A DNA stretch of 64,000 bases from Pararobbsia alpina (GCF_902859895.1 NZ_CADIKM010000006.1:1-64000); one strand, 5' to 3'. Shown: positions 50,516-60,302, counted from the first letter of the stretch. Numbers and translations are program-made. Notes: generated by a model not told the origin, from the letters alone.

Positions 50516-50698
50516 TCAGGTGGGCGCCAACAAATACTGCTGAACAGTGACCGATTGAGCGTTGTAGTACGTTTCCCACAGCGCATCGCTCGTATCAACT
50601 AGGCCTAGATTTGCCCACACCTTAGGGTCTTGCGGAGAGGCGAAAACACTCTGGATCGTCTGGTCCGTTGAGTCTTCAAACTGAACGTTTATTTGCAT
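50516..50698 (-). CDS. small phage tail-associated protein
   Basis: A 60-residue protein MQINVQFEDSTDQTIQSVFA... with WANLGLVDTSDALWETYYNA. It lies ten bases downstream of the tail-fibre gene on the same strand. The function is unknown. Small proteins of this kind often follow fibre genes in Burkholderia myophages. Confidence 0.6.
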   Translation of the reverse strand: MQINVQFEDSTDQTIQSVFASPQDPKVWANLGLVDTSDALWETYYNAQSVTVQQYLLAPT

Positions 50699-50707
50699 GA
50701 AAGCACC

Positions 50708-52474
50708 CTAGAAGATTCGATAGCTCGTAATGGCTGCTGTCACTACCCACGTGCCGCCAGCCGATGCTGTTGTCGTAAGAAATACAGTTTGCGCGGTCTG
50801 CAGCATCAAATCTCGGAACGAGGAAGTATTCGAAGATCCACCGGTTGTGTTCGAGATCGTGTTACCTACCGCGCCAATCGGAATCGCTGCCGATGCAAGG
50901 GTAATACCGGCCGTCCCGATCGCTGTGATAGTCGAAGATAGCAGCCCAGAGATGTACTTTGCATTGGGCGGCACGACCGTCGCGATACTCGTCGACTGAT
51001 TGGTGACGACCGAACTGGCAGTCACCGCAGTCGAGCCCACAATGCTGAGTGCGCCATCTTGTTGAAACCCCGCCACGAACTGCGTGCTTCCATTGAGCGG
51101 CCATACCGAGATCAACCCCGTGCAGATCCACCCGCTCGGCGGCGCTGCGCCCACATTCGGCAGCGGCGAGTTCGCGTTGGCGATGTAGGCGCCCTGCGCG
51201 CCTGTCGTCGGGTTGAATGCGGCATAGATGCCAGCGAACCCGTTTGCCGCCAATGCCGTTCCGACAACCCCGCCAATCCCCGTCGCCACGGTCGAGACCG
51301 TCTGATTGAAGTTCGCGAGCAGGAACGATTGGCCGCCCAGAGCGGACTTCACCGCCACCTCATCGGCCGTGATCGTTAGGCTCGTACCTGCCGCCGCAAG
51401 ATAGGCTCGCAGATTTCGAGCATTCCCGACAAGACCGGTGACTTGCTGAAGCTGCACCGCCTGCCCTGGTGCTACTGCGGGGGCTGTTTGGAGGGCGCCG
51501 CCTGTGCATTCGATCAGCACCCACGAGGTGATGTCCTGACGCCAGATGAGGTTTGCTCGACCATTCGCGACGAGTTCACCGCCCTGCAATGCAGCGTGAG
51601 CAGCGCCGACCACGGGAGCCGCAGCGATAACGCCGGGGTTCGGGGTGAAGGTCGTAGCGCCCGTATTGGCCGCGGCGATCTTGACCCAGACATCCATTCC
51701 ATCGACGGGTGTCGCAACGGGGATCGGGAACTTGGCCTGAATCGTGTTGGCCGAGCCGCCGTCGATGCCGTACGTCAGATTGCTCGTGAGAATCGATTGC
51801 AGCAGACCGCTCGGCAGGACCGGTGCGCCCGTGTACTGCGCGATGTTCGAGCTCGTGAGCGTGGTCGCCCCGAATGGCACTGTGACGACCCAAAGGCCGA
51901 TCCAGCCAGTGTCAGGAGATGGCGTGACTTGGGAGCCGGTCGTCGCTGCGGTGCCGGCCTTGATCTGGTAGGCGACGATGCCGTCGCGCCAGTTGTTGCT
52001 AGTCGCGCCGCTGTCGTTGGGACCGGACCACGGGGTCGCAGGAGTGGCTGCATTATAAAATTGTAAAACGACAGGGGAAAGCAAACTGGTGGGGTCGAGA
52101 CTGAGATCCAGATCTTGATATTGAGCCTCGATCAAATAGTTGATCGATTGGCCGGATGTTCCCGGGGCCGCGAATGTTGCGGTGGTATTTGTGCCGAGTT
52201 GGATCCCTTGTTTAAGTATCGAGTGCGCGGTATCTGCGGGCAGCGTGCCGCAGTTGGTTGCCTCAAGCGGTGCCGTTTGATAAATCTCCCCGGGACCAAT
52301 TTGCAGGGCCATAGTTGCGGGGCTGGTCGGCGTGCATGCAAGTCCGCTGACTAGACCGTTGCTGCCGAACAATGCAGAGCAGACTTTGGCGATGCCCGTC
52401 ATTGTGTACTGGGCTTGAGCACTGAACAAATATTCGTAAACTTGCTGCCCGATGTATGTCTCGACGCGTCGCAT
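50708..52474 (-). CDS. phage tail fibre protein
   Basis: The 588-residue protein starts MRRVETYIGQQVYEYLFSAQ. Its N-terminal 230 residues carry YLIEAQYQDLDLS and APLEATNCGTLPADTAHSIL, a pattern common in Burkholderia phage tail fibres. The rest is Ala/Thr/Gly-rich beta structure. It ends in AITSYRIF. It probably recognises the host surface with the tailspike upstream. A weak terminator precedes it. Confidence 0.8.
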   Translation of the reverse strand: MRRVETYIGQQVYEYLFSAQAQYTMTGIAKVCSALFGSNGLVSGLACTPTSPATMALQIGPGEIYQTAPLEATNCGTLPADTAHSILKQGIQLGTNTTATFAAPGTSGQSINYLIEAQYQDLDLSLDPTSLLSPVVLQFYNAATPATPWSGPNDSGATSNNWRDGIVAYQIKAGTAATTGSQVTPSPDTGWIGLWVVTVPFGATTLTSSNIAQYTGAPVLPSGLLQSILTSNLTYGIDGGSANTIQAKFPIPVATPVDGMDVWVKIAAANTGATTFTPNPGVIAAAPVVGAAHAALQGGELVANGRANLIWRQDITSWVLIECTGGALQTAPAVAPGQAVQLQQVTGLVGNARNLRAYLAAAGTSLTITADEVAVKSALGGQSFLLANFNQTVSTVATGIGGVVGTALAANGFAGIYAAFNPTTGAQGAYIANANSPLPNVGAAPPSGWICTGLISVWPLNGSTQFVAGFQQDGALSIVGSTAVTASSVVTNQSTSIATVVPPNAKYISGLLSSTITAIGTAGITLASAAIPIGAVGNTISNTTGGSSNTSSFRDLMLQTAQTVFLTTTASAGGTWVVTAAITSYRIF

Positions 52475-52485
52475 GGCGCACCCAT

Positions 52486-52507
52486 AAAAAAAGCCCGCGC
52501 TTGGCGG
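52486..52507 (-). terminator. possible weak terminator between tailspike and fibre genes
   Basis: On the minus strand an imperfect GCCGCC/GCGGGC stem is followed by seven T (52492-52486). Confidence 0.4.
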
Positions 52508-52579
52508 CCTTAGAAGAGAGAAGCCGCACTAGGCGGCTGTGTGGTTTTTGGTGGTGGGCTAGTTACCGGCGCATTTGGC

Positions 52580-54820
52580 CTATTTAGACGCCCAACAGTT
52601 GTACGCGTAATTGTGGTACAGCGTGGCGCTTCCCCATGCTGGGATAGTGAGGGTCGAGCACATGCGCTGGGCTTCCCCGCCGCCGCTCGCATTTAGCGTG
52701 AGCGCAGTGCTGCTACCGTTTCCTGGCACGAAGATCCGCAGTTCTCGACCAGCCCAGTTGCCGAGGATATCGTTCACCGTAAAGGCAGAGGTGGTGACCG
52801 TCACATTCAAGCAATCAGACGATGCCGGAGCCGTGATGCTCGCCGCGGCAGCCACGGTTGCGCATGTCTGGTTGACGCCCAAATTGTCTTTAACGATGAC
52901 AACATCATCGCCATTAACTCCGCCGCTTGCATACGGCGTATAGCTAATGGGGGTGTACCCGCCCGATTGCACGTCGCTGAAGTCGTTGCCGATAATGGAG
53001 ATTTGGCCATTCCCAGTGGGGTGGGCAATCGACAGCGCTAAGCCTACTTGAGTCGGGGTACTTCCTCCTGGGCCGCAGTTCGATCCGATCCGGTTGTTGT
53101 TCACCAGCACATGCGCCGCGTAGGCGAGACTGAGATTCAACGCTACCTCGCCCGTGCCAGCCGCGCCCGTCGAACACAGGGTGGAGTTGACGATAGAGAA
53201 ATCGTTCGGCCCGCCCTGGCCTTGCTGTACGTTCATGATCGGCACAGTTTGGCCAGAGCCGCCATGCGCGATGATGTTGTTGAATGTGATGTGGTTGCAA
53301 GAAGTGTTAGCGGGGCAGCTCGCGTAAATTGCGGTCTGATTGCTGGTGCTTGCGGCCCATGCCGCATCGAATGAGACGAACTGCACCGCACCACCAACGC
53401 TCGCCCCGCTCGGCACGTAAGGCGCGATTTCCAGCCCATACAATCCGCTTTGATCTCCCAGAACTCCGTGTGCGCGAAGGCCCACATTTTGGTTCTGTCC
53501 GCTGATCGAACCGGGAATGAGCGCCATCCCGATATGACACCCTAATGGACCGTTGTCCGTGCCTTCGTAATTGACCGCGCCGTCCGCCAGGAGGAATCCG
53601 ATGCCATTTGCCTGGCTGGTCGAATTGATGCATAGGATGGCATTGTCATAGTAGTTATTGCCGGTCGTGTTTGCATAAACCGTATTGCGCCCATTCGCGA
53701 TCCCGGCATCCGCTGGGTTCACGATGGTGTTGTTCGCGATCAGGTTGCCGTCAGCCGCCGTGCCGGCGCCGCAGCAATTTGAGCTTGCGCCTGTACCATC
53801 GATAGCAATGCCGTCATACGGGTGCAGGATCGTGTTGAATGCGATCGTCCACCCGCTGATGTAGTGCGACGCGTCCACCGGCGCGAGCTTGACCGCCGCT
53901 CCAGCGGTAGCCGAGGTAGCCGCATTGGCCGCCGTCGTGGCCGTGGCCGTGCCCGGCTGAATGCAAACGCCGGTCAATGTCCCGGTCTGAGCGTTAAGCA
54001 CGAGTACATCGGTATTGCCGGTCGCCAGGATGCCCCACGCGCAGTAGCTCTGCGTGTTAGTCGAAGCCGTCTGCCACACGCCATAGCGGTACGGCCCCAC
54101 GATCTTGAGCGGGGTCGACACCGTAAGCGGCGCAGTCGTTTTGTAGAGATGCTGCGCGTCGAACAACAGCGGGATTTTGGCGGCCGCGGTCGCATTGATC
54201 GTGCTCTGGAGCGCCGTCGTGTCGGTAGCCGTTCCATTCCCAGCCGCACCAAATACCATCGCCGTCACGCCTGACGCTGGCGGGCTCCAATTCCAGCAAC
54301 CGCCCCCAGACGCGGGAACTTGGCTACCATTATCCCCAGCGCCCGAATTGAGCGAACAGGCGGACGAAGACCAGACGTAGTCCATCTGCCCGCCGTCGCC
54401 GGCTGCCGTGTAGCCGTCACGGTGAATCGCCGTGAAAGCCCCAAGAACCGTCGTCGTGATGCTTTGTAGCGCCGCCTGATTCGATACGTGCGTCAGGCGG
54501 TTTAGTAGACCGCTCGAGACGAACTGGGTCGTCGCGGCATTCGAGCTGCTGTCGCCGGCAGGTTGAGTGGGAGCAGTTAGCGCAGACAGGCCGGTGATCG
54601 TGCCGCCTGTGATGGCGACGCTGGGAAGTGTTGCTGCGCCTATGAGCGAAAGACTTTGCGCAGTCAGCGGGCCTGTGAGCGTGCCGCCGGTCAAAGACAG
54701 TTTTGCGGCCAGAGCGCTGTTAAGCTGCGCCGCAGTGAGGATCTGGCCGGGCGTGAATTGAGCGTGGGCGGCAGCGCTCACGAGCAACAGCAGTACTGCA
54801 AGGAATCGTTTCATCATCAT
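52580..54820 (-). CDS. tailspike with signal peptide and beta-helix-like domain
   Basis: The 746-residue protein starts MMMKRFLAVLLLLVSAAAHA-Q, a textbook Sec signal peptide, then FTPGQILTAAQLNSALAAKL, a phage fibre motif. A pectate-lyase-like beta helix follows in the middle: repeats such as NLIANNTIVNPADAGIANGR, ITFNNIIAHGG and FSIVNSTLC, each with Asn/Gly turns. It likely binds or degrades a surface polysaccharide. The start at 54820 overlaps the upstream gene by ATGA. The longer frame upstream of it belongs to another gene. Confidence 0.8.
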   Translation of the reverse strand: MMMKRFLAVLLLLVSAAAHAQFTPGQILTAAQLNSALAAKLSLTGGTLTGPLTAQSLSLIGAATLPSVAITGGTITGLSALTAPTQPAGDSSSNAATTQFVSSGLLNRLTHVSNQAALQSITTTVLGAFTAIHRDGYTAAGDGGQMDYVWSSSACSLNSGAGDNGSQVPASGGGCWNWSPPASGVTAMVFGAAGNGTATDTTALQSTINATAAAKIPLLFDAQHLYKTTAPLTVSTPLKIVGPYRYGVWQTASTNTQSYCAWGILATGNTDVLVLNAQTGTLTGVCIQPGTATATTAANAATSATAGAAVKLAPVDASHYISGWTIAFNTILHPYDGIAIDGTGASSNCCGAGTAADGNLIANNTIVNPADAGIANGRNTVYANTTGNNYYDNAILCINSTSQANGIGFLLADGAVNYEGTDNGPLGCHIGMALIPGSISGQNQNVGLRAHGVLGDQSGLYGLEIAPYVPSGASVGGAVQFVSFDAAWAASTSNQTAIYASCPANTSCNHITFNNIIAHGGSGQTVPIMNVQQGQGGPNDFSIVNSTLCSTGAAGTGEVALNLSLAYAAHVLVNNNRIGSNCGPGGSTPTQVGLALSIAHPTGNGQISIIGNDFSDVQSGGYTPISYTPYASGGVNGDDVVIVKDNLGVNQTCATVAAAASITAPASSDCLNVTVTTSAFTVNDILGNWAGRELRIFVPGNGSSTALTLNASGGGEAQRMCSTLTIPAWGSATLYHNYAYNCWASK

Positions 54821-55563
54821 GAAATCGTCGCGGCGTCGAGAATGAATGTTTGATCGAGTGTAAAGGGCGGAATGCCGTAATTCGTGATGCACACACCGAT
54901 GTTCGTTGCGATCGGCCGGCAAGCATTGATCGCGGCATAAATGTCCGCATCCGAAGCCGCCGTGACCTCCGCCGCGAGCGAGCCGGTGTACCCATGAGAT
55001 AGCGGTGTCGCGAGCGCCGACCATGCCGCTGCATTCGAATATGCTGCACCAAGCGAGCCACCGGCGACCTGCGGCCGATACGCCGTAATCAGCGCACTGA
55101 AGGGGCAAGCGATCGATCCCATACGAGCGACACCGCAGAAGCTCGCAACACCCGTGTTCGCGCCGAGGCAACCTGTGTCCAGAGGTCTAGCAGGCTCGAA
55201 GATGATCGGGGCATTCCCGGTCAACTGGGTGAGCATGCTTTCCATCGCGGGTCGCGTGACGCGCTTCTGGAAGATCGCAAGCTGGATCCTGGCGATATAA
55301 CTCGCGCCCGACTCACCCTGCTTGCGCGGCAGGCTCGTTCCGAGGAAATCAGATGCCCAGATATCGATCCATCCGCCCGACGATGTCTGTAGGCGCGTTT
55401 GCGCCCAGAAGAACATGATCAGGGTGTACATGATCGACAGCGCCGAAGCGATGCCGTTGAGGACGCCATTCAGGATCTCTGCGAGCGCGAGATCCCCGAA
55501 CCATCCCCGTGGCAGATAGGACTGAAGCCTCGAAACGATGTCCTGCTGGTCGCCCTTCGCCAT
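54817..55563 (-). CDS. baseplate-to-fibre connector protein (gp48-like position)
   Basis: The 248-residue protein has a start like phage baseplate/tail protein I (MAKGDQQDIVSRLQSYLPRG). The first 120 residues are helical with WIDIWASDFLG. It lies between baseplate J and the tailspike, where Mu-type phages encode gp48. The role as fibre attachment is inferred from position. Confidence 0.7.
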   Translation of the reverse strand: MAKGDQQDIVSRLQSYLPRGWFGDLALAEILNGVLNGIASALSIMYTLIMFFWAQTRLQTSSGGWIDIWASDFLGTSLPRKQGESGASYIARIQLAIFQKRVTRPAMESMLTQLTGNAPIIFEPARPLDTGCLGANTGVASFCGVARMGSIACPFSALITAYRPQVAGGSLGAAYSNAAAWSALATPLSHGYTGSLAAEVTAASDADIYAAINACRPIATNIGVCITNYGIPPFTLDQTFILDAATIS

Positions 55564-56696
55564 TACGACACCGTGATTGCGCCAGCACGAAATGACTGCT
55601 GGAAGGTGATGGAAAGGTCTGCCGTGCCGCCATTGACGAGCACGCCGGTGACGTTCGTTACGCCGGCTACCCCGTAAGCCTGAGTGGCAATGTTCGAATA
55701 TGGCAACGTGGCGCCGTCCGATGTGGTCGCAATGCTGTTGACGTATGCGCTGATTGCCGCCTGAACGAGTGCCGCAACAGTCGAATGCACGAAGCCTGAG
55801 GCGGTCGTGATCGTCAGCGAAATCGTGACGTTAAGTTGATTCGGCGCATGCACCCCGTAGGTCGAACACAGCGGGCGCACGGCTTCAATGGCTTTGGATG
55901 CGTTCGCGATCTCCGTCGACGTGGCCGTGCCGTTGCCATCGTTGATGATGGCCGTGAAGTAGCCGTTCTGAGATTGACCGTTGTACTGCCGGTTCTCCGC
56001 GATGATCCCGGTCATGCCGATTTGCACGCTAGCGATTGCGTTGTAGACCGCTTGGAGCGTGCCAGCATCAAGGCTTGCGATGAAGAGCACGAAGCGCGCG
56101 CGGGCGGCAGCGTCGGACTCGGCGGCAGCGCCATTCGTTACCGCTGCGGCATTCGATACATAGTCGACACCGGAAATCGCGGTGCCGAGCGTATTCAGCG
56201 CGCCGAGCGAGACATTCCCTGCAGTCCCGGGCGTCGAGCACTGGACCGTGACATTGACGCTCGCTTGACCAGCGGGCAGCACATAGCCGTTCTGCGCTGC
56301 GCTATAGGCAGCATTCGTCGTGTCGGCAATGGCCGTGAACTGAACCGTTCCATCCGCCGTCTGCGCGATCGCGCCAACAGAGATCAGCGCCTGATTCGTC
56401 GGCGTGAACCGTCCGAAGGACTCTTGCGTGGTCGCCGCTATAGCAGGCAGACGAGCAAAGCCAAACTGCGCGAACCAGCTATCGAGGTCCGGCCCGTTCG
56501 AGGTCGCTGCGCGCGTCAAAGCCGCGACCTGAAGAATCAGGCCCTGAAGCCAGAGCGCTACGCCGGCCGTCGCTTCGTCAATCGCAAGCAGGACGGCGCC
56601 AACCGTAAAGTCGACCAGCGACGCCGCAGCGCCCTGTACTGCTGTCGCGAAATTCGAGACTAGCGAGCTAAAGGATTGGGTATTGAGGTTCGCCAT
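55563..56696 (-). CDS. baseplate J-like protein
   Basis: The 377-residue protein fits the baseplate J family. It has the PLDSWFAQFGF-like DLDSWFAQFGFARLPA block, AAESDAAARARFVLFIASLD, GVHAPNQLNVTISLTI in the C-terminal part, and TNVTGVLVNGG. It forms the baseplate wedge that triggers sheath contraction. It is coupled to its neighbours by short spacing. Confidence 0.9.
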   Translation of the reverse strand: MANLNTQSFSSLVSNFATAVQGAAASLVDFTVGAVLLAIDEATAGVALWLQGLILQVAALTRAATSNGPDLDSWFAQFGFARLPAIAATTQESFGRFTPTNQALISVGAIAQTADGTVQFTAIADTTNAAYSAAQNGYVLPAGQASVNVTVQCSTPGTAGNVSLGALNTLGTAISGVDYVSNAAAVTNGAAAESDAAARARFVLFIASLDAGTLQAVYNAIASVQIGMTGIIAENRQYNGQSQNGYFTAIINDGNGTATSTEIANASKAIEAVRPLCSTYGVHAPNQLNVTISLTITTASGFVHSTVAALVQAAISAYVNSIATTSDGATLPYSNIATQAYGVAGVTNVTGVLVNGGTADLSITFQQSFRAGAITVS

Positions 56697-57104
56697 TTAT
56701 GGTTCTTGCGAAGTGTCGAACTGGACAAACTGCGGCGTCGCCGTGTTGGCGTCCGTGTACTGAATCGTTGCGCTAACTGCGTTGTTGGTTTGCGTCAGGC
56801 CGATCTGCGGTGCGGGCTGCCTGGCGACCGCCTGCTCGAGCAACATCTGGCCGCGGATCAATGCGGTCGTCGCCGGCACGTTCCCGGGCGAGCCCACCTT
56901 GCGCGGAACGCCTGCGCCGTAGGTTGGATGCCATGTGTAGTCGGGCGATGCGACAACGCCGCCCGCCGTATTCAGCAATTGAGGATTGGTGAGAAGGCGC
57001 CGATAGACGCGCTGCACGCCTGTCGTCGGCTGATCGGCAAGCAATAGATCGCCCGAGGCAGAGACACTTAAGTCGCCACCCCAATAATGATTCAGGTCTG
57101 TCAT
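56697..57104 (-). CDS. gp25-like baseplate wedge protein
   Basis: The 135-residue protein starts MTDLNHYWGGDLSVSASGDL and has TGVQRVYRRLLTNPQLL, the usual order for gp25/gp46-like lysozyme-fold wedge proteins of contractile tails. It lies directly before baseplate J. Its start overlaps the spike gene stop. Confidence 0.75.
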   Translation of the reverse strand: MTDLNHYWGGDLSVSASGDLLLADQPTTGVQRVYRRLLTNPQLLNTAGGVVASPDYTWHPTYGAGVPRKVGSPGNVPATTALIRGQMLLEQAVARQPAPQIGLTQTNNAVSATIQYTDANTATPQFVQFDTSQEP

Positions 57105-57799
57105 CAGCCGCCCTTAACCGTGCTCGTGAGTTGCGCGCCCGACATCTGCTGCGTAGGGGGCAAGGAATTGCCGCCTTGGGGGTCCGGGTGCGTGTGACCG
57201 TTGAACAGAGCGACAAACGCAGATGTCACGAACTGAAGGAGCGTTTGACCGGTCGCGCCAAGGCTGATTGAAGGAGCCGTGACGGTCGCTGTGCCTGTGG
57301 CCGTCACCGATGCGTTTGCAGCGGTCGTGCTGGCGTTTCCTGTCACGCTTGCCGTCATATCCCCGGCTACGATTGCATTCAGGTTGCCCGCGGTATTCAC
57401 GTCGACATCGCCACTCGTGACTAGCTTGACGAAGCTGCCGGTGGAATGAAGCGCCCAAATCTCGCCGCTCGGCACAGGAATCGCCTGTTGCGCGACTGAG
57501 AAAATGCGCGCGACGATCGTGCCGGAACTGAAATCGCCGTGCTCATAGATGACGAGCACCTGATCGCCAATCTGCGGGCCGACAGCCACGCCCCAGCCGT
57601 TGCCAATACCGATCGCGCCCATCGGCATCCAGTTCGATTCGGTGTTTTCCTCGCCCGGGTCGGTCGGCTCGAGTGTGACCTTGACCGAATGCGTCGACGC
57701 GTCGTAGCTGCTGACCGTGGCGAACCGCGGTGCGGACTTGTCGTTGCCGACCATGCTGGCTTGCTGGCGGATCGCATTTGCAAGTCGAGCCATACTCAT
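57104..57799 (-). CDS. baseplate spike protein (gpV/gp45-like)
   Basis: The 231-residue protein has an N-terminal OB-fold region (RFATVSSYDASTHSVKVTLE, PQIGDQVLVIYEHGDFSSG). A beta-helical needle follows, rich in Ala/Thr/Val, and the FNGHTHPDPQGG motif near the end, whose HTH histidines bind iron in the spike tip. The start is at 57799 or 57793. It pierces the outer membrane in contractile tails. Confidence 0.9.
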   Translation of the reverse strand: MSMARLANAIRQQASMVGNDKSAPRFATVSSYDASTHSVKVTLEPTDPGEENTESNWMPMGAIGIGNGWGVAVGPQIGDQVLVIYEHGDFSSGTIVARIFSVAQQAIPVPSGEIWALHSTGSFVKLVTSGDVDVNTAGNLNAIVAGDMTASVTGNASTTAANASVTATGTATVTAPSISLGATGQTLLQFVTSAFVALFNGHTHPDPQGGNSLPPTQQMSGAQLTSTVKGG

Positions 57800-58944
57800 A
57801 CGATCACCGTCGAGTCAGGTGCGTGATTTTTAGCGCTGATGGTCATCTCATATCCGCCGTCGAAGTTCATCGAGCGACTGATGCTGTCGGGGAAATACTG
57901 CTGATCGAATGCCGTTCCCGTCCCGCCGAACTGAATGATTGAGGTGATATCGAGATTGTTGTCGCCGGGCATCGTCAGCCCTTCGATCTTCATCTCATGC
58001 GCGACGAGCTGGTCATACCAACTCTTTGCGCGCTGAATCGCCTGCTCTTGCGTGAGGTTCGGGATCGTCTTCGAGTAGATCTGGCCGCCTGCCCCGACAG
58101 ATGAGGATCCGACCTTGATCGTCCTTACGTTCGACGGATACGAGACCACGTACCCCTTGGCGAACTTCTTGTTCCACGAGCGGATCTTGACCTGAATGCC
58201 ACGGGAAACCGTCAGTGCGCGGGTCAACTTGATCGACTCGAAATTCGCCTTCGGGCCGGAAGTCGTCGATACCGGCTGCCACACGATTTGATACGGCATG
58301 GTCGCGGTCGGGTCCGGCGCAGGTTGAAAGTAAAGCGTCTGCCCGCGGACCCAGACTTTGAAGTTCTCGAGATCGGCCAAATAGTTGAGCAAGTCCCATT
58401 CGGACCGCTCGTCGGCCACGTTGACGTGATCAATCTCGTAATACTTGCCTACCTGCGTGGTCGTTGCTGTGATCGCTGAGCTCAGCCCGTGCGCCCGCGC
58501 CAACTGCGCGGCGATCTGGCTCGACGTCTGATTCGGCCACTTCTGCGTGGTCTTGGTATCGATGAATACCCGCGTGAGGTCGCGGCCCGTCACTTCGATA
58601 GTGTTCGTGACCGGGTCAATCTCGATCGCATCTACCTGCCCATAGATCCAGCTTTCGAGGTCGGCCGCGCTGTACAGCAATGGGTTGCTCGGAAAGCCGA
58701 TGAACAACTCCACGAACATGTCCTGCTGATTTGAAAACCAGATGGCATTGCGGTCCGATGGCAACAACGCCCCAGCAAACTTGCAGCGGAACGTGTCGGC
58801 CGAATAGAACGAATTGTTTTCGAGCTCAAACTCGACCCACCCTGTAATCAGCGCACCACTATCTCGGTTCCCGTTGGCATCGACCGAATACACCTTCACC
58901 GCCCCGCGCGGCTGTCGCCCGGTCGGCTGGAGAAAAGAAGTCAT
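57796..58944 (-). CDS. baseplate hub protein (gpD/gp44-like)
   Basis: The 382-residue protein is in the position of the T4 gp27/Mu gp44 hub. DTFRCKFAGALLPSD and VEVTGRDLTRVFIDTKT-like blocks (IEVTGRDLTRVFIDTKTTQK) are typical of late control D/hub proteins, as is the FDGGYEMTISAKNH end. It joins the tail tube to the spike. It overlaps the spike gene by four bases. Confidence 0.85.
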   Translation of the reverse strand: MTSFLQPTGRQPRGAVKVYSVDANGNRDSGALITGWVEFELENNSFYSADTFRCKFAGALLPSDRNAIWFSNQQDMFVELFIGFPSNPLLYSAADLESWIYGQVDAIEIDPVTNTIEVTGRDLTRVFIDTKTTQKWPNQTSSQIAAQLARAHGLSSAITATTTQVGKYYEIDHVNVADERSEWDLLNYLADLENFKVWVRGQTLYFQPAPDPTATMPYQIVWQPVSTTSGPKANFESIKLTRALTVSRGIQVKIRSWNKKFAKGYVVSYPSNVRTIKVGSSSVGAGGQIYSKTIPNLTQEQAIQRAKSWYDQLVAHEMKIEGLTMPGDNNLDITSIIQFGGTGTAFDQQYFPDSISRSMNFDGGYEMTISAKNHAPDSTVIV

Positions 58945-58950
58945 GGTGAA

Positions 58951-59916
58951 TTACGAGGCGAGAATGCCGCCAGTCGTCTTCGGGTTGTATGGCGGGATGA
59001 CGAGCGTGTTGATGCCAACCAGTGTCGGATCCGTGAAGCCGTTCGCGTTTGCGATCTGCGTCCACGCGGTCGGATCGCCATATTCTTTCGCGGCGATGTC
59101 GTACAGGTTGCCGCCGCCGACCGTGACCGTGCGCACGCTCGAATTGACCTGGCCGAGGTTCGTTTGCATGCGGCCGAGTAGCGCGCCAATCGAGATGTAG
59201 TTCACCTGTAGCGTCGTGGCGTTCACGATGGATGAAAACACGCCCACGTTCTGCAGCACCGGCAACGAAGGCAGGACACCGCCTGGAACGCCCACACTCG
59301 CCAGTATTTGATCAACCCCACCGATGGCGGACGTCAGATACGAGACCGCCTGATGAATCGGCCCCAGCACAGACGCGATCGTGCTCAACGAGGCGCCGAC
59401 GAACGTCTTGACGCTTGCCGCCGCCGACGAGACATTTGCCATCAATCCCGAGAGCGCGCTGTCCCCCGTCGCAGCGGTCAGCGTGTTGGCTGAGTTCAGG
59501 TCGCCATTGATCAAGTCGTCCGCATTCGGCTGCGGGTCGATGTAGACGGGCGCCGTGAGGTCTTGCAGCACCTCGCAGGTGATCCGGTACGGGATCCGCG
59601 CGAATCGATAATCGGGCTCGAAACTGCTGATGTAGACGAGCAGGTAAACCTGATCGAACGACAGTGCGACCGGTACGCCGGCATCCTTCATCTGCTGGAT
59701 GGCCTGTGCTCGATCAAACGGCGACTGACCGTCCTGCGTCGGAAAGAAGATGCCCGACCATTCAGCCGGCCGCGGGTCGGCGCCCATCGCGTCGATGACG
59801 CGCACGCCGCCGACCAGTTTTTTAACCGAAAGTCTCTGCGAGCCACCGAACGGGATGGACTCCGGAATCTCCATGTCCTGAAAGGTGAAGTCTCCAAGGG
59901 CGAGGGTGATGCTCAT
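58951..59916 (-). CDS. phage tail protein with C-terminal LysM-like domain
   Basis: The 321-residue protein starts MSITLALGDFTFQDMEIPES and includes SQRLSVKKLVGGVRVIDAMG and FPTQDGQSPFDRAQAI, as in Mu gp43/DNA-circulation-type tail proteins. A LysM-like end (LYDIAAKEYGDPTAWTQIAN, about 270-300) would bind peptidoglycan or act as a tail connector, as in XkdP. It lies between the tape measure and the hub. Confidence 0.8.
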   Translation of the reverse strand: MSITLALGDFTFQDMEIPESIPFGGSQRLSVKKLVGGVRVIDAMGADPRPAEWSGIFFPTQDGQSPFDRAQAIQQMKDAGVPVALSFDQVYLLVYISSFEPDYRFARIPYRITCEVLQDLTAPVYIDPQPNADDLINGDLNSANTLTAATGDSALSGLMANVSSAAASVKTFVGASLSTIASVLGPIHQAVSYLTSAIGGVDQILASVGVPGGVLPSLPVLQNVGVFSSIVNATTLQVNYISIGALLGRMQTNLGQVNSSVRTVTVGGGNLYDIAAKEYGDPTAWTQIANANGFTDPTLVGINTLVIPPYNPKTTGGILAS

Positions 59917-59987
59917 AGAAGCTCCGGCGAATTCGATGGAGATGTATGCGGGCGCGCTATCATTCAGTTATTTCGTCCGATATCGCC

Positions 59988-60302
59988 ATGAAAATGAGAG
60001 ACGTTTTCGGCTTTTTGCTTTGCATTTCGGCCATTCCGGCAAATGCCAAACCCGCTCTACTCCCCAATTACGTCGCCTGCCAGTCGCAGGAAGCGTTGCG
60101 GCAGATGGGACAGGCCATACGCAATCACGATGACAACGGTATTCGGTACCTGTCGCGTCAATGCACGCTGACAACGTCTCTCAAAGGAAGGCCGTTTTCA
60201 GTGATCGATTCGACTTTGCTCGGCGAGACCCGAATCCGTGTTTATGACGGGAGTGCTGCGACCGAGCTATGGACGCCGAGCGAGGCTGTTGAAGGGCGCT
60301 AG
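59988..60302 (+). CDS. moron 1: small exported protein on the opposite strand
   Basis: A 104-residue plus-strand protein with a signal peptide (MKMRDVFGFLLCISAIPANA-K). The mature part of about 82 residues has two cysteines (YVACQSQ, LSRQCTL) and a charged end. It lies between two minus-strand tail genes and converges on the tape measure, overlapping it by four bases. The layout is typical of a moron expressed in the lysogen. No family is recognised. Confidence 0.65.
   Translation: MKMRDVFGFLLCISAIPANAKPALLPNYVACQSQEALRQMGQAIRNHDDNGIRYLSRQCTLTTSLKGRPFSVIDSTLLGETRIRVYDGSAATELWTPSEAVEGR

Noticed and set aside
52580-55171. Longer 863-codon version of the tailspike
   Set aside because: The upstream 117 codons overlap the conserved gp48-position gene, while the signal peptide start at 54820 has ATGA coupling.
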